64,000 bases of DNA from assembly GCF_905171775.1 (NCBI RefSeq), contig NC_053490.1, forward strand, positions 522,345,022-522,409,021. The letters are read 5' to 3'. Positions 29,271 through 38,785 of the stretch are shown here, one piece after another. The notes beneath the pieces are model-generated. The model made no database searches and had not been told where the DNA came from. It saw only the letters and a program-made list of their open reading frames with translations. The number at the start of each line of letters is the position of its first letter. Within the stretch, counting starts at the first letter, position 1. This DNA is from Rana temporaria (taxonomy: Eukaryota > Chordata > Amphibia > Anura > Ranidae). The translations under genes were made by a program, and so were the position numbers.

Positions 29271-30091
29271 AACAGGTGCCACTACTATAGACACCCAGCA
29301 GGTGTGATATTTAAAGGAATTTTTCAATTTTTTTTTTCACTTTAAAGCGGATGTGCGCTCAAAAAAAATATTAAAAGCCAGCAGCTACAAATACTGCAGC
29401 TGCTGACTTTTAATATTAGGACACTTACCTTTCCTGGAGTCCAGCGGCGTCCGCAGCAGAGGACGAGCGATCGCTCGTCACCCTGCTGCTCCCCCCTCCA
29501 TCCACGGTGAGGGAACCAGGAAGTGAAGCGCTCCGGCTTCACTGCCCGGGTTCCAAACGGCGCATGCGCGAGTCGCGCTGCGCCCGCCGATTGGCTCACA
29601 CGCTGTGTGCTGGGAGCCGAGTGTTCCCAGCACACAACGGGGGACAGACGGGAAGTCAGGAAAAACCCGTCTTTTGCCCGTGACGTGTGGCCGGAAGTGG
29701 GTGCAAATACCTGTCTTTAGACAGGTATCTGCACCCCCCTCCCCCCTGAAAGGTGTCAAATATGACACCGGAGGGGGGGAGGGTGCCGATCAGCGCGACT
29801 TTACTTTAGGGTGGAGATCCGCTTTAAGCATCATTAAAATCGCTGCTCCAGAAAAAACGGCCGTTTTTAAAAGTTTTTTTTTCCATTGATACATGTTCCC
29901 TGGGGCAAGACCCGGGTTCTGAACGACGTTTTCCAACATTAAATTGAAGATTGGTCTTTAAAATGATCGTTTTTGAATTCGAACGTTCGAGTCCCATAGA
30001 CTTCAATGGGGTTCTAAATGTTCGCGCGAACCCGCGGTCTGTTCGAACGTTGTGGTGCGAACCGAACGCGGGTATGTTCGGCTCATCCCTA
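29271..30091 (-). mobile_element. TAGGGATGAGC hAT-type element, interrupted by a TTAA MITE
   Basis: On the minus strand it starts TAGGGATGAGCCGAACATAC (at 30091) and continues through the GTTCGCGCGAACATTTAGAA region and GGGTCTTGCCCCAGGG. It is interrupted at a single TTAA by the MITE at 29346-29823 and continues to about 29271 against the neighbouring hAT-like MITE. The uninterrupted sister at 16847 reads GCTTAAAGTGAAAA at the equivalent point, confirming the empty site. Confidence 0.85.
29346..29823. mobile_element. piggyBac-type MITE, TSD TTAA, nested in a hAT element
   Basis: 478 bp with ends AGCGGATGTGCGCTCAAAA / TAGGGTGGAGATCCGCT, flanked by TTAA at 29342-29345 and 29824-29827. A near-identical copy is at 40649-41132. 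Shared features are GAGGACGAGCGATCGCTCG, the CAGCAGCTACAAATACTG foldback block and the duplicated GACAGGTATCTGCACCCC. Confidence 0.92.
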
Positions 30092-30327
30092 CTGTCCAGC
30101 AACAAGCTGATGCAGAATCGGATCTCCGCTCACAGACAGGGCTGTGTTATGTGACAGACTTGTGTACATCTAAGGACTAGATGGACAGAAATACAAATTC
30201 TTTGGGAGTTAAAACTGCTACCATATATGTAATTCATCTATGTATTGCTCAAATATCAAAGCACTTTGGAATTTGGAAGATACTGCCCAGGAGAGCAGAT
30301 TGCTTTGCTGCTGTCTTTAAAGGGGTT
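30092..30327. other. No gene recognised
   Basis: Unclassified sequence. TTTAAAGGGGTTG at about 30316-30328 resembles the start of a TTAA element and abuts the palindrome arm. Confidence 0.35.
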
Positions 30328-30484
30328 GCATAGGCAGGGAGATCTGAAAAGGCCTGAAAAGGCATTATAGTATTCAGGACAGATGAAATAATATTAATGC
30401 TAAGCAGTTAATAATTAAATGTCTTGGCTGAATGGACTTTCAATGAGGCCACCGACCATGTAGCTGGATAATTTACCACAATAA

Positions 30485-31134
30485 GGGCCAGATTCAGATA
30501 GATCAGCGGATCTTTAGATCTTTAGTGGCAAGTGGGTAATTCACTAAACACTTACCTCCAAACTTGCGGCGGCGTATCTTAAATCCCCCGGCGGAATTCA
30601 AATTTTGCAGCTAGGGGGAGTGTAGCATTTAAATCGGGCGCGTCCCCGCGCCGATTTAAATGCACATGCGCCGTCCGCGAATTTTCCCGGCATGCTTTGC
30701 TCCCAATGACGTCGCTAGGACAAGCGGTTTTGTAAATCGACGTACGCAAACGACGTAAAAAAAAAAAATTTGACGCGGGAACGACGGCCATACTTAACAT
30801 TGGCTGCGCCTCATAGAAGCAGGGGTAAGTATACCCCCGGAAAACGCTTACGTAAACGACGTAAAGTGACTGCGTCTGGCCCGCGTACGTTCGTGAATTG
30901 GCGTATATCGCTGATTTACATATTCTCTGCGTAAATCAGCGAGAACGCCCCCAGCGGCCATTTTTAATTTGCAGTTAAGATCCGACGGTGTAACACAGTT
31001 ACACCAGTCGGATCTTAGGCATATCTATGCGTAACTGATTCTATGAATCAGTCGCATAGATACGACCGGCCTAACTCAGAGATACGACGGTGTATCAGGA
31101 GATACACCGTCGTATCTCTTTGTGAATCTAGCCC
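30485..31134. mobile_element. GGGCCAGATTCAG Harbinger-type MITE, TSD TAA, with empty site in the other palindrome arm
   Basis: 650 bp with ends GGGCCAGATTCAGATAGATC / AATCTAGCCC, flanked by TAA at 30482-30484 and 31135-31137. The opposite palindrome arm (about 32210-32222, reverse complement) has the uninterrupted sequence ACCACAATAAAAGTTTAC with a single TAA. This gives direct proof of the insertion boundaries and of the 3-bp TAA duplication, diagnostic for PIF/Harbinger. Confidence 0.96.
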
Positions 31135-31423
31135 TAAAAGTTTACTTATGCAAGTGTCTTAAATTGAATAGGCATTTGTTTTTTTTGTTTTTTTTATATT
31201 TATACTATTATTATTGTCAGGAATAAAACAACTTAAAACAAAATGTAGCATTTTTCAGGTAAAGATGATGCATTGCATATTAACATTATGTAATTTTTTT
31301 ATCCGGCCATCAGAGGGAGCTATAGCCTACTTTTCACATCTTCAACTATTTCAGCTGTGCTGAAAGAGGCTCCACCTTTATAGAACTGCAACAGAGCATG
31401 CCTCATCCCTTATCAATAATTAA

Positions 31424-31927
31424 AGGGGTTGTAAAGGTAACATTGTTTTTCCCTAAATAGCTTCCTTTACCTTAGTGCAGACCTCCTGCGTTTACCCCAT
31501 CCTTCCATTTTGCTTTTAAATGTCCTTATTTCTTCTGAGAAATCCTCACTTCCTGTTCTTCTGTCTGTAACTCCACACAGTAATGCAAGGCTTTCTCCCT
31601 GGTGTGGAGAAAGCCTCTTGAGGGGGGAGGGGGCAAGCAGGAGGGTCAGGACACCCTCTACTTTGCAAATAGAGAAAGGAGCTGTGTGTTAGTTGGCGTC
31701 CTGACTCTCTTGCTCACCCCCTCCCCCCTCAGGAGGCTTTCTCCACACCAGGGAGAAAGCCTTGCATTACTGTGTGTAATTACAGACAGAAGAACAGGAA
31801 GTGAGGATTTCTCAGAAGAAATAAGGACATTTAAAAGCAAAATGGAAGGATGAGGTAAGTGAAGGAGGACTGCACTAAGGTAAAGGAAGCTATTTAGGGG
31901 AAAAAAAATGTTACCTTTACAACCCCT
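31424..31927. mobile_element. Palindromic TTAA MITE (AGGGGTTGTAAAGGTAA family)
   Basis: 504 bp with ends AGGGGTTGTAAAGGTAACAT / TTACCTTTACAACCCCT, flanked by TTAA at 31420-31423 and 31928-31931. The arms contain CCTTCCATTTTGCTTTTAAA, CCTCACTTCCTGTTCTTCTG and GGCTTTCTCCCTGGTGTGG. Sister copy at 49222-49704. It forms the core of the larger palindrome. Small open frames on each strand mirror each other and are not genes. Confidence 0.92.
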
Positions 31928-32371
31928 TTAATTATTGATAAGGGATGAGGCATGCTCTGTTGCAGTTCTATAAAGGTGGAGCCTTTTTCAGCACAGCTGA
32001 AATAGTTGAAGATGTGAAAAGTAGGCTACAGCTCCCTCTGATGGCCGGATAAAAAAATTACATAATGTGAATATGCAATGCATCATCTTTACCTGAAAAA
32101 TGCTACATTTTGTTTTAAGTTGTTTTATTTCTGACAATAATTACAGTATAAATATATAAAAAAACAAAAAAAACAAATGCCTATTCAATTTAAGACACTT
32201 ACATAAGTAAACTTTTATTGTGGTAAATTATCCAGCTACATGGTCGGTGGCCTCATTGAAAGTCCATTCAGCCAAGACATTTAATTATTAACTGCTTAGC
32301 ATTAATATTATTTCATCTGTGCTGAACACTATAATGCCTTTTCAGGCCTTTTCAGATCTCCCTGCCTATGC

Positions 32372-32708
32372 TGTTTTTGGGAATAGAAAAGCGTTACGTC
32401 ACGCCTTGCCACATTGACAATAGAAGATTAATATACGCTGCATTAAGTTTTCAATTACCTCGTACGAATGATTTTACAACTAGCCTCCGTGTGTGATTTA
32501 GCCACGTAATGGATATGGTGTTTTTAACATTAGCAACTTAATATTGATATAATTAATAAGCTGGCAGGCTGCTAATATTATTTTCTCTAGCCAGCTGTCT
32601 TTGTTCACTTTACTTTCACTCTATTGGGTCTTAGTACAGCAAATGCATCATCAAGGGGGTTATTAAGATGTATATTCTCCTGTCAATTGTATTATTTTTT
32701 GCAGATAT
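32372..32708. other. No gene recognised
   Basis: Nothing classifiable was seen between the palindrome and the solo LTR. Confidence 0.4.
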
Positions 32709-32713
32709 GTATA

Positions 32714-33438
32714 TGTAACGGAATGACCCGTGACACCCAGAGACTTTTGAAGGATGGGTGGTACTCCTGTGCCAGCGTCACTAATGACTCTTGGGTCTAG
32801 GGTCACCCTGTGCCCCTTTTGGGCATAGGGTGACTGAGAAATATTAATTATAAATTACATGAGATGGGACATTACTGATAATTCATGTATTGCAGGAGAT
32901 CTGGACATATTACAGGTGATTTCATTTTGACCCCCAACCGGTCAATAAGAGTGTCTCCTTCAATGGTAATACTGTTTTGTGTGAGAAGTCTATTGATGAT
33001 AGAGGTGTTGTGAGTTAGCAGTCTAAAGGTCAGATGTCTCCTTTCAGGGGTAGGGAATTAGCATGTCAATTATGTTTAGTAAAGGAATGTGTATTATGCA
33101 GGTGAATCACTTATTGTCGGAGACGGAATGTCTGGGGGAATAATTAACTCAACTGAATGTCATTGTCTAAGAGAAGGTGTATTGAAGCCCCCCATTGTGT
33201 GATGTGTGGGTGGAGAGTTTATTTGTTCCTTTGATTACTGTAAACATGCCTGTACTGTATATAAGAAAGCTAAGATACCATTAAAAGCATTCATACATTT
33301 TGAAACCAGTACCAGAGCTGTGTGAGTCTCGGTTATTCTGGGGAATGGAATGAATTGTGTCTGTTGGATGGTTGGAGTGTCAGATAAGCTGTCGTGGTTG
33401 ATGGAATGGGAATATCGTAAACGGTGGTGACTGTTACA
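32714..33438 (+). mobile_element. Solo LTR, TSD GTATA
   Basis: 725 bp beginning TGTAACGGAATGACCCGTG and ending GGTGACTGTTACA (TG...CA), with a perfect 5-bp duplication GTATA at 32709-32713 and 33439-33443. A TATA box (CTGTATATAAGAAAGC, near 33255) and an ATTAAA polyadenylation signal (CCATTAAAAGC, near 33280) give plus orientation. No internal retroelement sequence. Its 3' 540 bp is repeated at 33653-34201 by a local tandem duplication. Confidence 0.88.
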
Positions 33439-34410
33439 GTATATAATACAGTGGAACCTTGGATTGCAAGCATAATCCGTTCCAGGAGAATTCTCGAAAT
33501 CCTAAGCACTCGCATATCAAAGCGAGTTTTTCCCCATAGAAGTCAATGGAAACGAAAATAATTTGTTCCGCATTGACTTCAATGGCATGCAATACCACAT
33601 GTGGCCAAATGTGGGGGGGGGCACCGGAGAGACTCGGAAACCCTTGGAAAGAGGAGATCTGGACATATTACAGGTGATTTCATTTTGACCCCCAATCGGT
33701 CAATAAGAGTGTCTCCTTCAATGCTAATACTGTTTTGTGTGAAGATGCTATTGATGATAGAGGTGTTGTGAGTTAGCAGTCTAAAGGTCAGATGTCTCCT
33801 TTCAGGGGTAGGAAATTAGCATGTCAACTATGTTTAGTAAAGGAATGTGTATTATGCAGGTGAATCACTTATTGTCGGAGACGGAATGTCTGGGGGAATA
33901 ATTAACTCAACTGAATGTCATTGTCTAAGAGAAGGTGTATTGAAGCCCCCCATTGTGTGATGTGTGGGTGGAGAGTTTATTTGTTCCTTTGATTACTGTA
34001 AACATGCCTGTACTGTATATAAGAAAGCTAAGATACCATTAAAAGCATTCATACATTTTGAAACCAGTACCAGAGCTGTGTGAGTCTCGGTTATTCTGGG
34101 GAATGGAATGGATTGTGTCTGTTGGATGGTTGGAGTGTCAGATAAGCTGTCGTGGTTGATGGAATGGGAATATCGTACACGGTGGTGACCGTTACAGTAT
34201 ATAATACAGTGGAACCTTGGATTGCAAGCATAATCCGTTCCAGGAGAATTATCGAAATCCTAAGCGCTCGCATATCAAAGCCAGTTTCCCCATAGAAGTC
34301 AATGGAAACGAAAATAATTTTTTTCCGCATTGACTTCAATGGCATGCAATACCACATGTGGCCAAATGTGGGGGGGAGCACCGGAGGGCCTCGGAAACCC
34401 TTGGAAAGGC
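32895..34410. repeat. 758-bp direct tandem duplication
   Basis: 32895-33652 is repeated at 33653-34410 (GATCTGGACATATTAC at 32898 and 33656; the spacing measured at CTGGAC is 758). The copies differ by scattered substitutions and small indels, at a few percent or less. The unit contains the 3' part of the solo LTR, its right GTATA duplication and the left half of a mariner-type MITE. Breakpoints lie in a GGAAACCCTTGGAAAG segment. Confidence 0.95.
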
Positions 34411-34613
34411 TCGGAAACACCCGGGAATGGAGTATTTCCAAGTATTTCCGAGTATTTCCGAATGGCTCCGCTCGGCTCTGACGCCCCCGCACCTCAGGTC
34501 AAATGCGGTACTGCACACCCCCACTCGCAAACCGAGTCAGAATTTAAACAAAAAAGTTGCTTGTCTCTCAAAATGCTCATTTACCACGTTACTCGTAAAC
34601 TAAGGTTCCACTG
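34207..34613. mobile_element. Mariner/Tigger-type MITE (CAGTGGAACCTTGG)
   Basis: Ends CAGTGGAACCTTGGATTGC / CTAAGGTTCCACTG with a left-flanking TA. It contains AGTCAATGGAAACGAAAATA and its inverted relative TGACTTCAATGGCATGC, a sequence type I know as a widespread mariner-like repeat. A second copy, cut off by the tandem-duplication breakpoint, is at 33449-33652. Confidence 0.82.
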
Positions 34614-34614
34614 T

Positions 34615-35255
34615 GCATGGAAAACAGTATAATGACCCTGTCACACCAGCAACTTTGTAGCAAAGATCTGCAGCAGATCTGATTATTTTATATAGTAATT
34701 TGTAGATGGATAGCCAGTTGGCTTCAATGCAGTTGTAAGAAACTTTTTAGAACTGTCATTAGTTTTTGCATCAGGTTTGTGGTACAGTATGTTCCAGGAT
34801 CATCAGATTGCAAACAGTAGGGAACAGGGTGGATTGGTGTGCTATTGGAATGTCTGGTTGAAAAAAAAACTACTCAGCATGTGGGTGGGAGCAGCATGGT
34901 GTGGCAGCAATAACACACACATTCAGTCCAGATTCAATTGAAAGAACGTGTATTTAAGTAAAACTGTTCACAACAATCCCGGTGGAAGGAAGCCCATCCG
35001 GGAACACTTATGGATGACAGCAGCATGTAGCAGAGTAGGTGTCACCCAAGCTGACCACGTCTGTCTTGAGGGGCGGAATGCGGCCTGGTCAGTTCGAGCC
35101 CAAGAAGGGATTGTCTCCGAGCAGAATGGTGGATCCATAAGCTTTACCTATTTGTCTGTAACCTTCAATGTCGCTAATACTGTCCCTGACAGATGGGTGA
35201 CTTGTCCCTACAGTACCCACATGCTAAATGCACGCCAAACCCAGGAGCCAGGATC
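34615..35255. other. No gene recognised
   Basis: Unclassified sequence. GAGCCAGGATC just before the next element continues on its far side as GTAGACTCCTGGCTCC (35877 onward), which contains an inverted GGAGCCAGGA/TCCTGGCTCC pair. The palindromic MITE has split one locus. Confidence 0.4.
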
Positions 35256-35259
35256 TTAA

Positions 35260-35872
35260 AGCGGGGGTTCACCCAAAAAAAATTGTTTTCAATATTACAT
35301 CTAGCAGAGCCAGCATACTAAGGACATTTACTTTCGGCAGGTTTTTTTTTTTTTGTACATACCTTTTATATTCTGTTTTCGTCCAGGGCTTCCGGGTTCC
35401 GATGACTGCGGGACTGGGCGTTCCTATCCTTCCGTTCGATGATTGACGGCTTGTGAAACAGGTGACCTGTCGCACAACGCGCGTCACCAGATGTCGGGAA
35501 ATAGCCGAGCTGCGAGTCGGCACTATAGGGCTCCTGCACAGTCAGCTCTACACGGCGGGCGCAGGCGCCGTATAGTGCCGACTCGCAGCTCGGCTATTTC
35601 CGGAAATCTGGTGACGCACGTTGTGCGACAGGTCACCTGTTTCACAAGCCGTCAATCATCGAATGGAAGGATAGGAATGCCCAGTCCCGCAGTCATCGGA
35701 ACCCTGAGGCAGGGATAGGAATGCCCAGTCCCGAAGTCATCAGAACGCGGAAGCCCTGGACCAAATCAGAATATAAAGGTAAGTACGGAGAAAAAAAAAA
35801 ACTGCCGAAAGTATATGCCCTTACTATGCTGGCTCTAATGTTAAAAATTCGTTTTTAGGGTGAACCTCCACT
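35260..35872. mobile_element. Palindromic (foldback) TTAA MITE, copy B
   Basis: 613 bp with ends AGCGGGGGTTCACCC / GGGTGAACCTCCACT, flanked by TTAA at 35256-35259 and 35873-35876. The arms contain CCAGCATA, GATGACTGCGGGACTGGGCG and GACTCGCAGCTCGGCTATTT-type blocks meeting at a GC-rich centre near 35555. A short segment (GGCAGGGATAGGAATGCCCAG) is duplicated near 35705. Confidence 0.92.
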
Positions 35873-35876
35873 TTAA

Positions 35877-36137
35877 GTAGACTCCTGGCTCCTGGTGCCT
35901 GACCCAAGATGGCCACCAGAGTCACATGGGCTGTCAGCATCCAACTGGATCACTGCCCCAGTGACCCAGGAAACCATAGCGGAATCATGTTTCTCTTGGC
36001 TTTCTCTCCCTTTGCACTGCCGCTTACAAGCAGGTAGGTTTTGCTCCCTGCATGCCAAAGTTTTAGTCTCAGTTTTGACTGGAATGTGCCATTAAACACA
36101 GCTGTTGTTGGAATCTACAACATTGTAGAGAGGATTT
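35877..36137. other. No gene recognised
   Basis: Right half of the locus split by the foldback MITE; contains CCCAAGATGGCCACC. No supported coding sequence. Confidence 0.35.
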
Positions 36138-36141
36138 TTAA

Positions 36142-36502
36142 AGCTGAGTTCCACTCAAAAGTGGTACTTCCGCTTATCCGTCTTCTCCCCCCCTCCGGTG
36201 CCACATTTGGCACCTTTCAGGGGGGAAAGGGAGGAACAGGTACCTGTTTTTGACATTCGGCCCCCTTCTCCTTCCTTCGCCTCTGGACCAATTAGAAAGC
36301 GCAGCGCGCTCCGCGTATGAGCAGTAGGAAACCGAGAGGCTTCACTGCTGGGTATCTTACCAGGAATGGTGGCGGATGAAGATTGGCTGTGCCGACATTG
36401 TGGGCTCCCTGGACAGGTAAGTGTTCATATATTAAAAGTCAGCAGCTGCAGTATTTGTAGCTGCTGACTTTCAATTTTTCATGGGGGGGCTGGAGCTCCT
36501 CT
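36142..36502. mobile_element. piggyBac-type MITE, TSD TTAA
   Basis: 361 bp with ends AGCTGAGTTCCACTC / GGGCTGGAGCTCCTCT, flanked by TTAA at 36138-36141 and 36503-36506. It is the reverse orientation of the family at 3116-3562 and shares GCCACATTTGGCACC and CAGCAGCTGCAGTATTTG. Confidence 0.85.
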
Positions 36503-36613
36503 TTAAGCTAGTCCTTATGTTTCCATGTTGGGATTCTTCAGTCTCCAAAACAGCGCAGCTCTTGTGTAGCATGGATATTGGGTTTGGTTCTGGATACAAA
36601 CTCTGTTAGTTAG

Positions 36614-37287
36614 TAGGGATGTTTTTTTTAAAAAAAAAATCAGCGCAGGGTTCCCCTTAATATCCATACCATACCTGAAGGGCCTGGTATGGAATTTGGG
36701 GGGACCCCTACGCAATTTTTTTTTATTTTGGTTCGGGGTTCCCCTTAATATTCATACCAGACCCAAAGGGCCTGGTAATGGACTGGGGGGGGGGGGGGGA
36801 CCCATGCCGTTTTTTTAATGACTTTTATCTGTATTGCCAGGACCCGACAATTCATTACAGCTGCCATCAGTTTTTAATGACTTGTTTTTCCTTTAGAAAT
36901 TTTCATTTTGCTGTAGGACAGTTCTAGACACGGAAAAATGTGCCACTTTATAGGCATACTATAGACACCCCCCAGGTACAAAACTAAAAGGAATATTTCA
37001 CTTTTATTGTTTCACTTTAAGCATTATTAAAATCACTGCTCCCGAAAAAACTGCAGTTTTTAAAACTTTTTTTTTCATTGATAGATGTCCCCAGGGGCAG
37101 GACCCGGGCCCCCAAACACTTTTTATGGCAATAACTTGCATATAAGCCTTTAAAATTAGCACTTTTGTTTTTTCATGTTCGTGTCCCATAGACTTTAACG
37201 GTGTTCGCGTGTTCGAACAAATATTTTGCCTGTCTGCAATTTCTGGTGCGAACCGAACCGGGGGGGGGGGTGTTCGGCTTATCCTTA
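36614..37287 (-). mobile_element. TAGGGATG hAT element with perfect 8-bp TSD TTAGTTAG
   Basis: 674 bp with ends TAGGGATGTT / GGCTTATCCTTA, flanked by the 8-bp direct repeat TTAGTTAG at 36606-36613 and 37288-37295. The minus-strand order matches 16847-17459 (CGAACACCCC end first). The interior includes GGTTCCCCTTAATATCCATA twice in variant form. The 8-bp duplication is the best evidence that the TAGGGATGAGCCGAAC family belongs to hAT. Confidence 0.88.
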
Positions 37288-37399
37288 TTAGTTAGGCGTT
37301 TTTGGTTACCATAAAAGGTTTCAAATGCAGGTTGTGGTCCACAGGTATGATCCTGGTGCAGATCTACAGAAACGGATCCATGCAGTGACCCCCTTTTAA

Positions 37400-38401
37400 A
37401 GCGGTTGTAAAGGTAAACGTTTTTTCACCTTCTTTGCATTAAAGCGGGGGTTCACCCTAAAAAAAAATTTTTTTTTTGCCTACCATGCCATGCAGCATAC
37501 TAGCGTCAGCTACAGTATGCATTTATTTATTTTTTTTCCGCTGTACTCACAGTTTAATCCGTTTCAGACTCCCTCGGGGAGTATGCGTTCCTATCAAGAG
37601 GGGAACATGATTGACGGCCGGCTATGGCGCGTCACGCTTCCCGAAAATAGCCGAAATAGGACTCGGCTCTTCACGGCGCCTGCGCAGTCAGCTCCTAGTC
37701 TGTGCGCAGGCGCCGTATAGCGCCGTGAAGAGCCGAGACCTACTCCGGCTATTTTCGGGAAGCGTGACGCGCCATAGCCGGTCGTCAATCATGTTCCCCT
37801 CTTGATAGGAACGCCTATTCCCCGCGGGTGTCTAAAATGAAACTATTGGATTACACTGTGAGTACAGCGCAAAAAAAAATAATAAAGGCATACTGTAGCT
37901 GACGCTAGTATGCTGCATGGCATGGTAGAAAGTAGTTTTTTAGGGTGAACCTCCGCTTTAAGATGAAAAAACATCTGAGGATTAGCGCCCCCCCCCCCCC
38001 CCCCCGCGCACCCATTTACTTACCTGACCCCTCGAAAGTTCCGTGCCGTGAATGCGCAGGCTTCTCGGTTCATTCATTGGTTGATTGAAAGCAGCGCAAC
38101 CATTGGCTCGCGCTGCTGTCAATCTCATCCAATGATGCAGCAGGCTGGGGGCGGGGCCGAGTGATACAGTGAGCCGCTATAGCCGCCGGTTGAATCACGG
38201 TTGCGCGCCAGCAAGAACTAACCACCATGCGAGAGAGCTTGCATGAAGGTGGATAGTTTGTGCGGGGAGGAGCCGAGACAGCTGCCGAGGGACTCCAGAA
38301 GACCAGGTTCGGGGCCACTCTGTGCAAAACAAGCTGCACAGTGGAGGTAAGTATGACATGTTTGTTATTTAAAAAAAAGAAAAATTGCATTTAGTGTTCC
38401 T
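37400..38401. mobile_element. TTAA MITE (AGCGGTTGTAAAGGTAA) hosting a foldback MITE
   Basis: Ends AGCGGTTGTAAAGGTAAACG / TTTAGTGTTCCT, flanked by TTAA at 37396-37399 and 38402-38405. It is split by the foldback element at 37443-37957, leaving a net length of about 480 bp. The interior CATTGGCTCGCGCTGCTGTC and GGCGGGGCCGAGTGATAC also occurs at 43330-43714 in reverse and near 44400. A C run lies at 37989-38005. Confidence 0.85.
37443..37957. mobile_element. Palindromic (foldback) TTAA MITE, copy C
   Basis: 515 bp with ends AGCGGGGGTTCACCCTAAA / TTTAGGGTGAACCTCCGCT, flanked by TTAA at 37439-37442 and 37958-37961. The two arms match nearly base for base, for example GTCACGCTTCCCGAAAATAG / CTATTTTCGGGAAGCGTGAC. 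The centre near 37700 is TGCGCAGTCAGCTCC. Confidence 0.94.
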
Positions 38402-38405
38402 TTAA

Positions 38406-38781
38406 CTTTCACTACTTCCAGAATCTGCTTGCTAGGACTCCTAGATTACTGATGCCCAACTAGCAGCAGAGGGGGTGGGGTGCATAAGACCTGGATAGGC
38501 TTGGATTCTTTATTTGTATCCCTTTTTGCCTCCTCCGCCTTCCTTTAGCCGCTTTCTGTCAGTTTAATCCAGCATCAGCTGCACGTCGTTGCTTGGGACT
38601 AACCTCCTGACAATGTGTGAAAAGCCGATGAGTTTGGTGGACAGGATGTAAATTGTTTTGTATGAATAGTACAGCAGGGGGAGTGATGGGATTATATAGT
38701 GGGTGACAGAGCTTTTGCATGCAGTGACAGGCTGAGAGGAAAAACTAATTAGAAAATCACAATGTCCTCCATCTTGTTATT
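38406..38781. other. No gene recognised
   Basis: Nothing classifiable was seen in this stretch. Confidence 0.4.
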
Positions 38782-38785
38782 GTAA

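Larger units (their letters stand above)
30328..32371. repeat. About 1.4-kb near-perfect palindrome with a MITE inserted in its left arm
   Basis: Left arm 30328-30484 plus 31138 to about 31651; right arm about 31699-32371; spacer of about 47 nt. After removing the MITE at 30485-31134 the arms are about 671 and 673 bp and differ at only a few positions over the segments compared (for example 3 differences in about 180 bp next to the inner element). The inner 504 bp is a TTAA palindromic MITE seen elsewhere alone (49222-49704). The outer arm sequence was not seen elsewhere in the window. Confidence 0.93.

Noticed and set aside
31510..31853. Mirror-image short frames in opposite strands (also near 49308)
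   Set aside because: They are the two arms of a palindromic TTAA MITE read on both strands, not paralogous genes.
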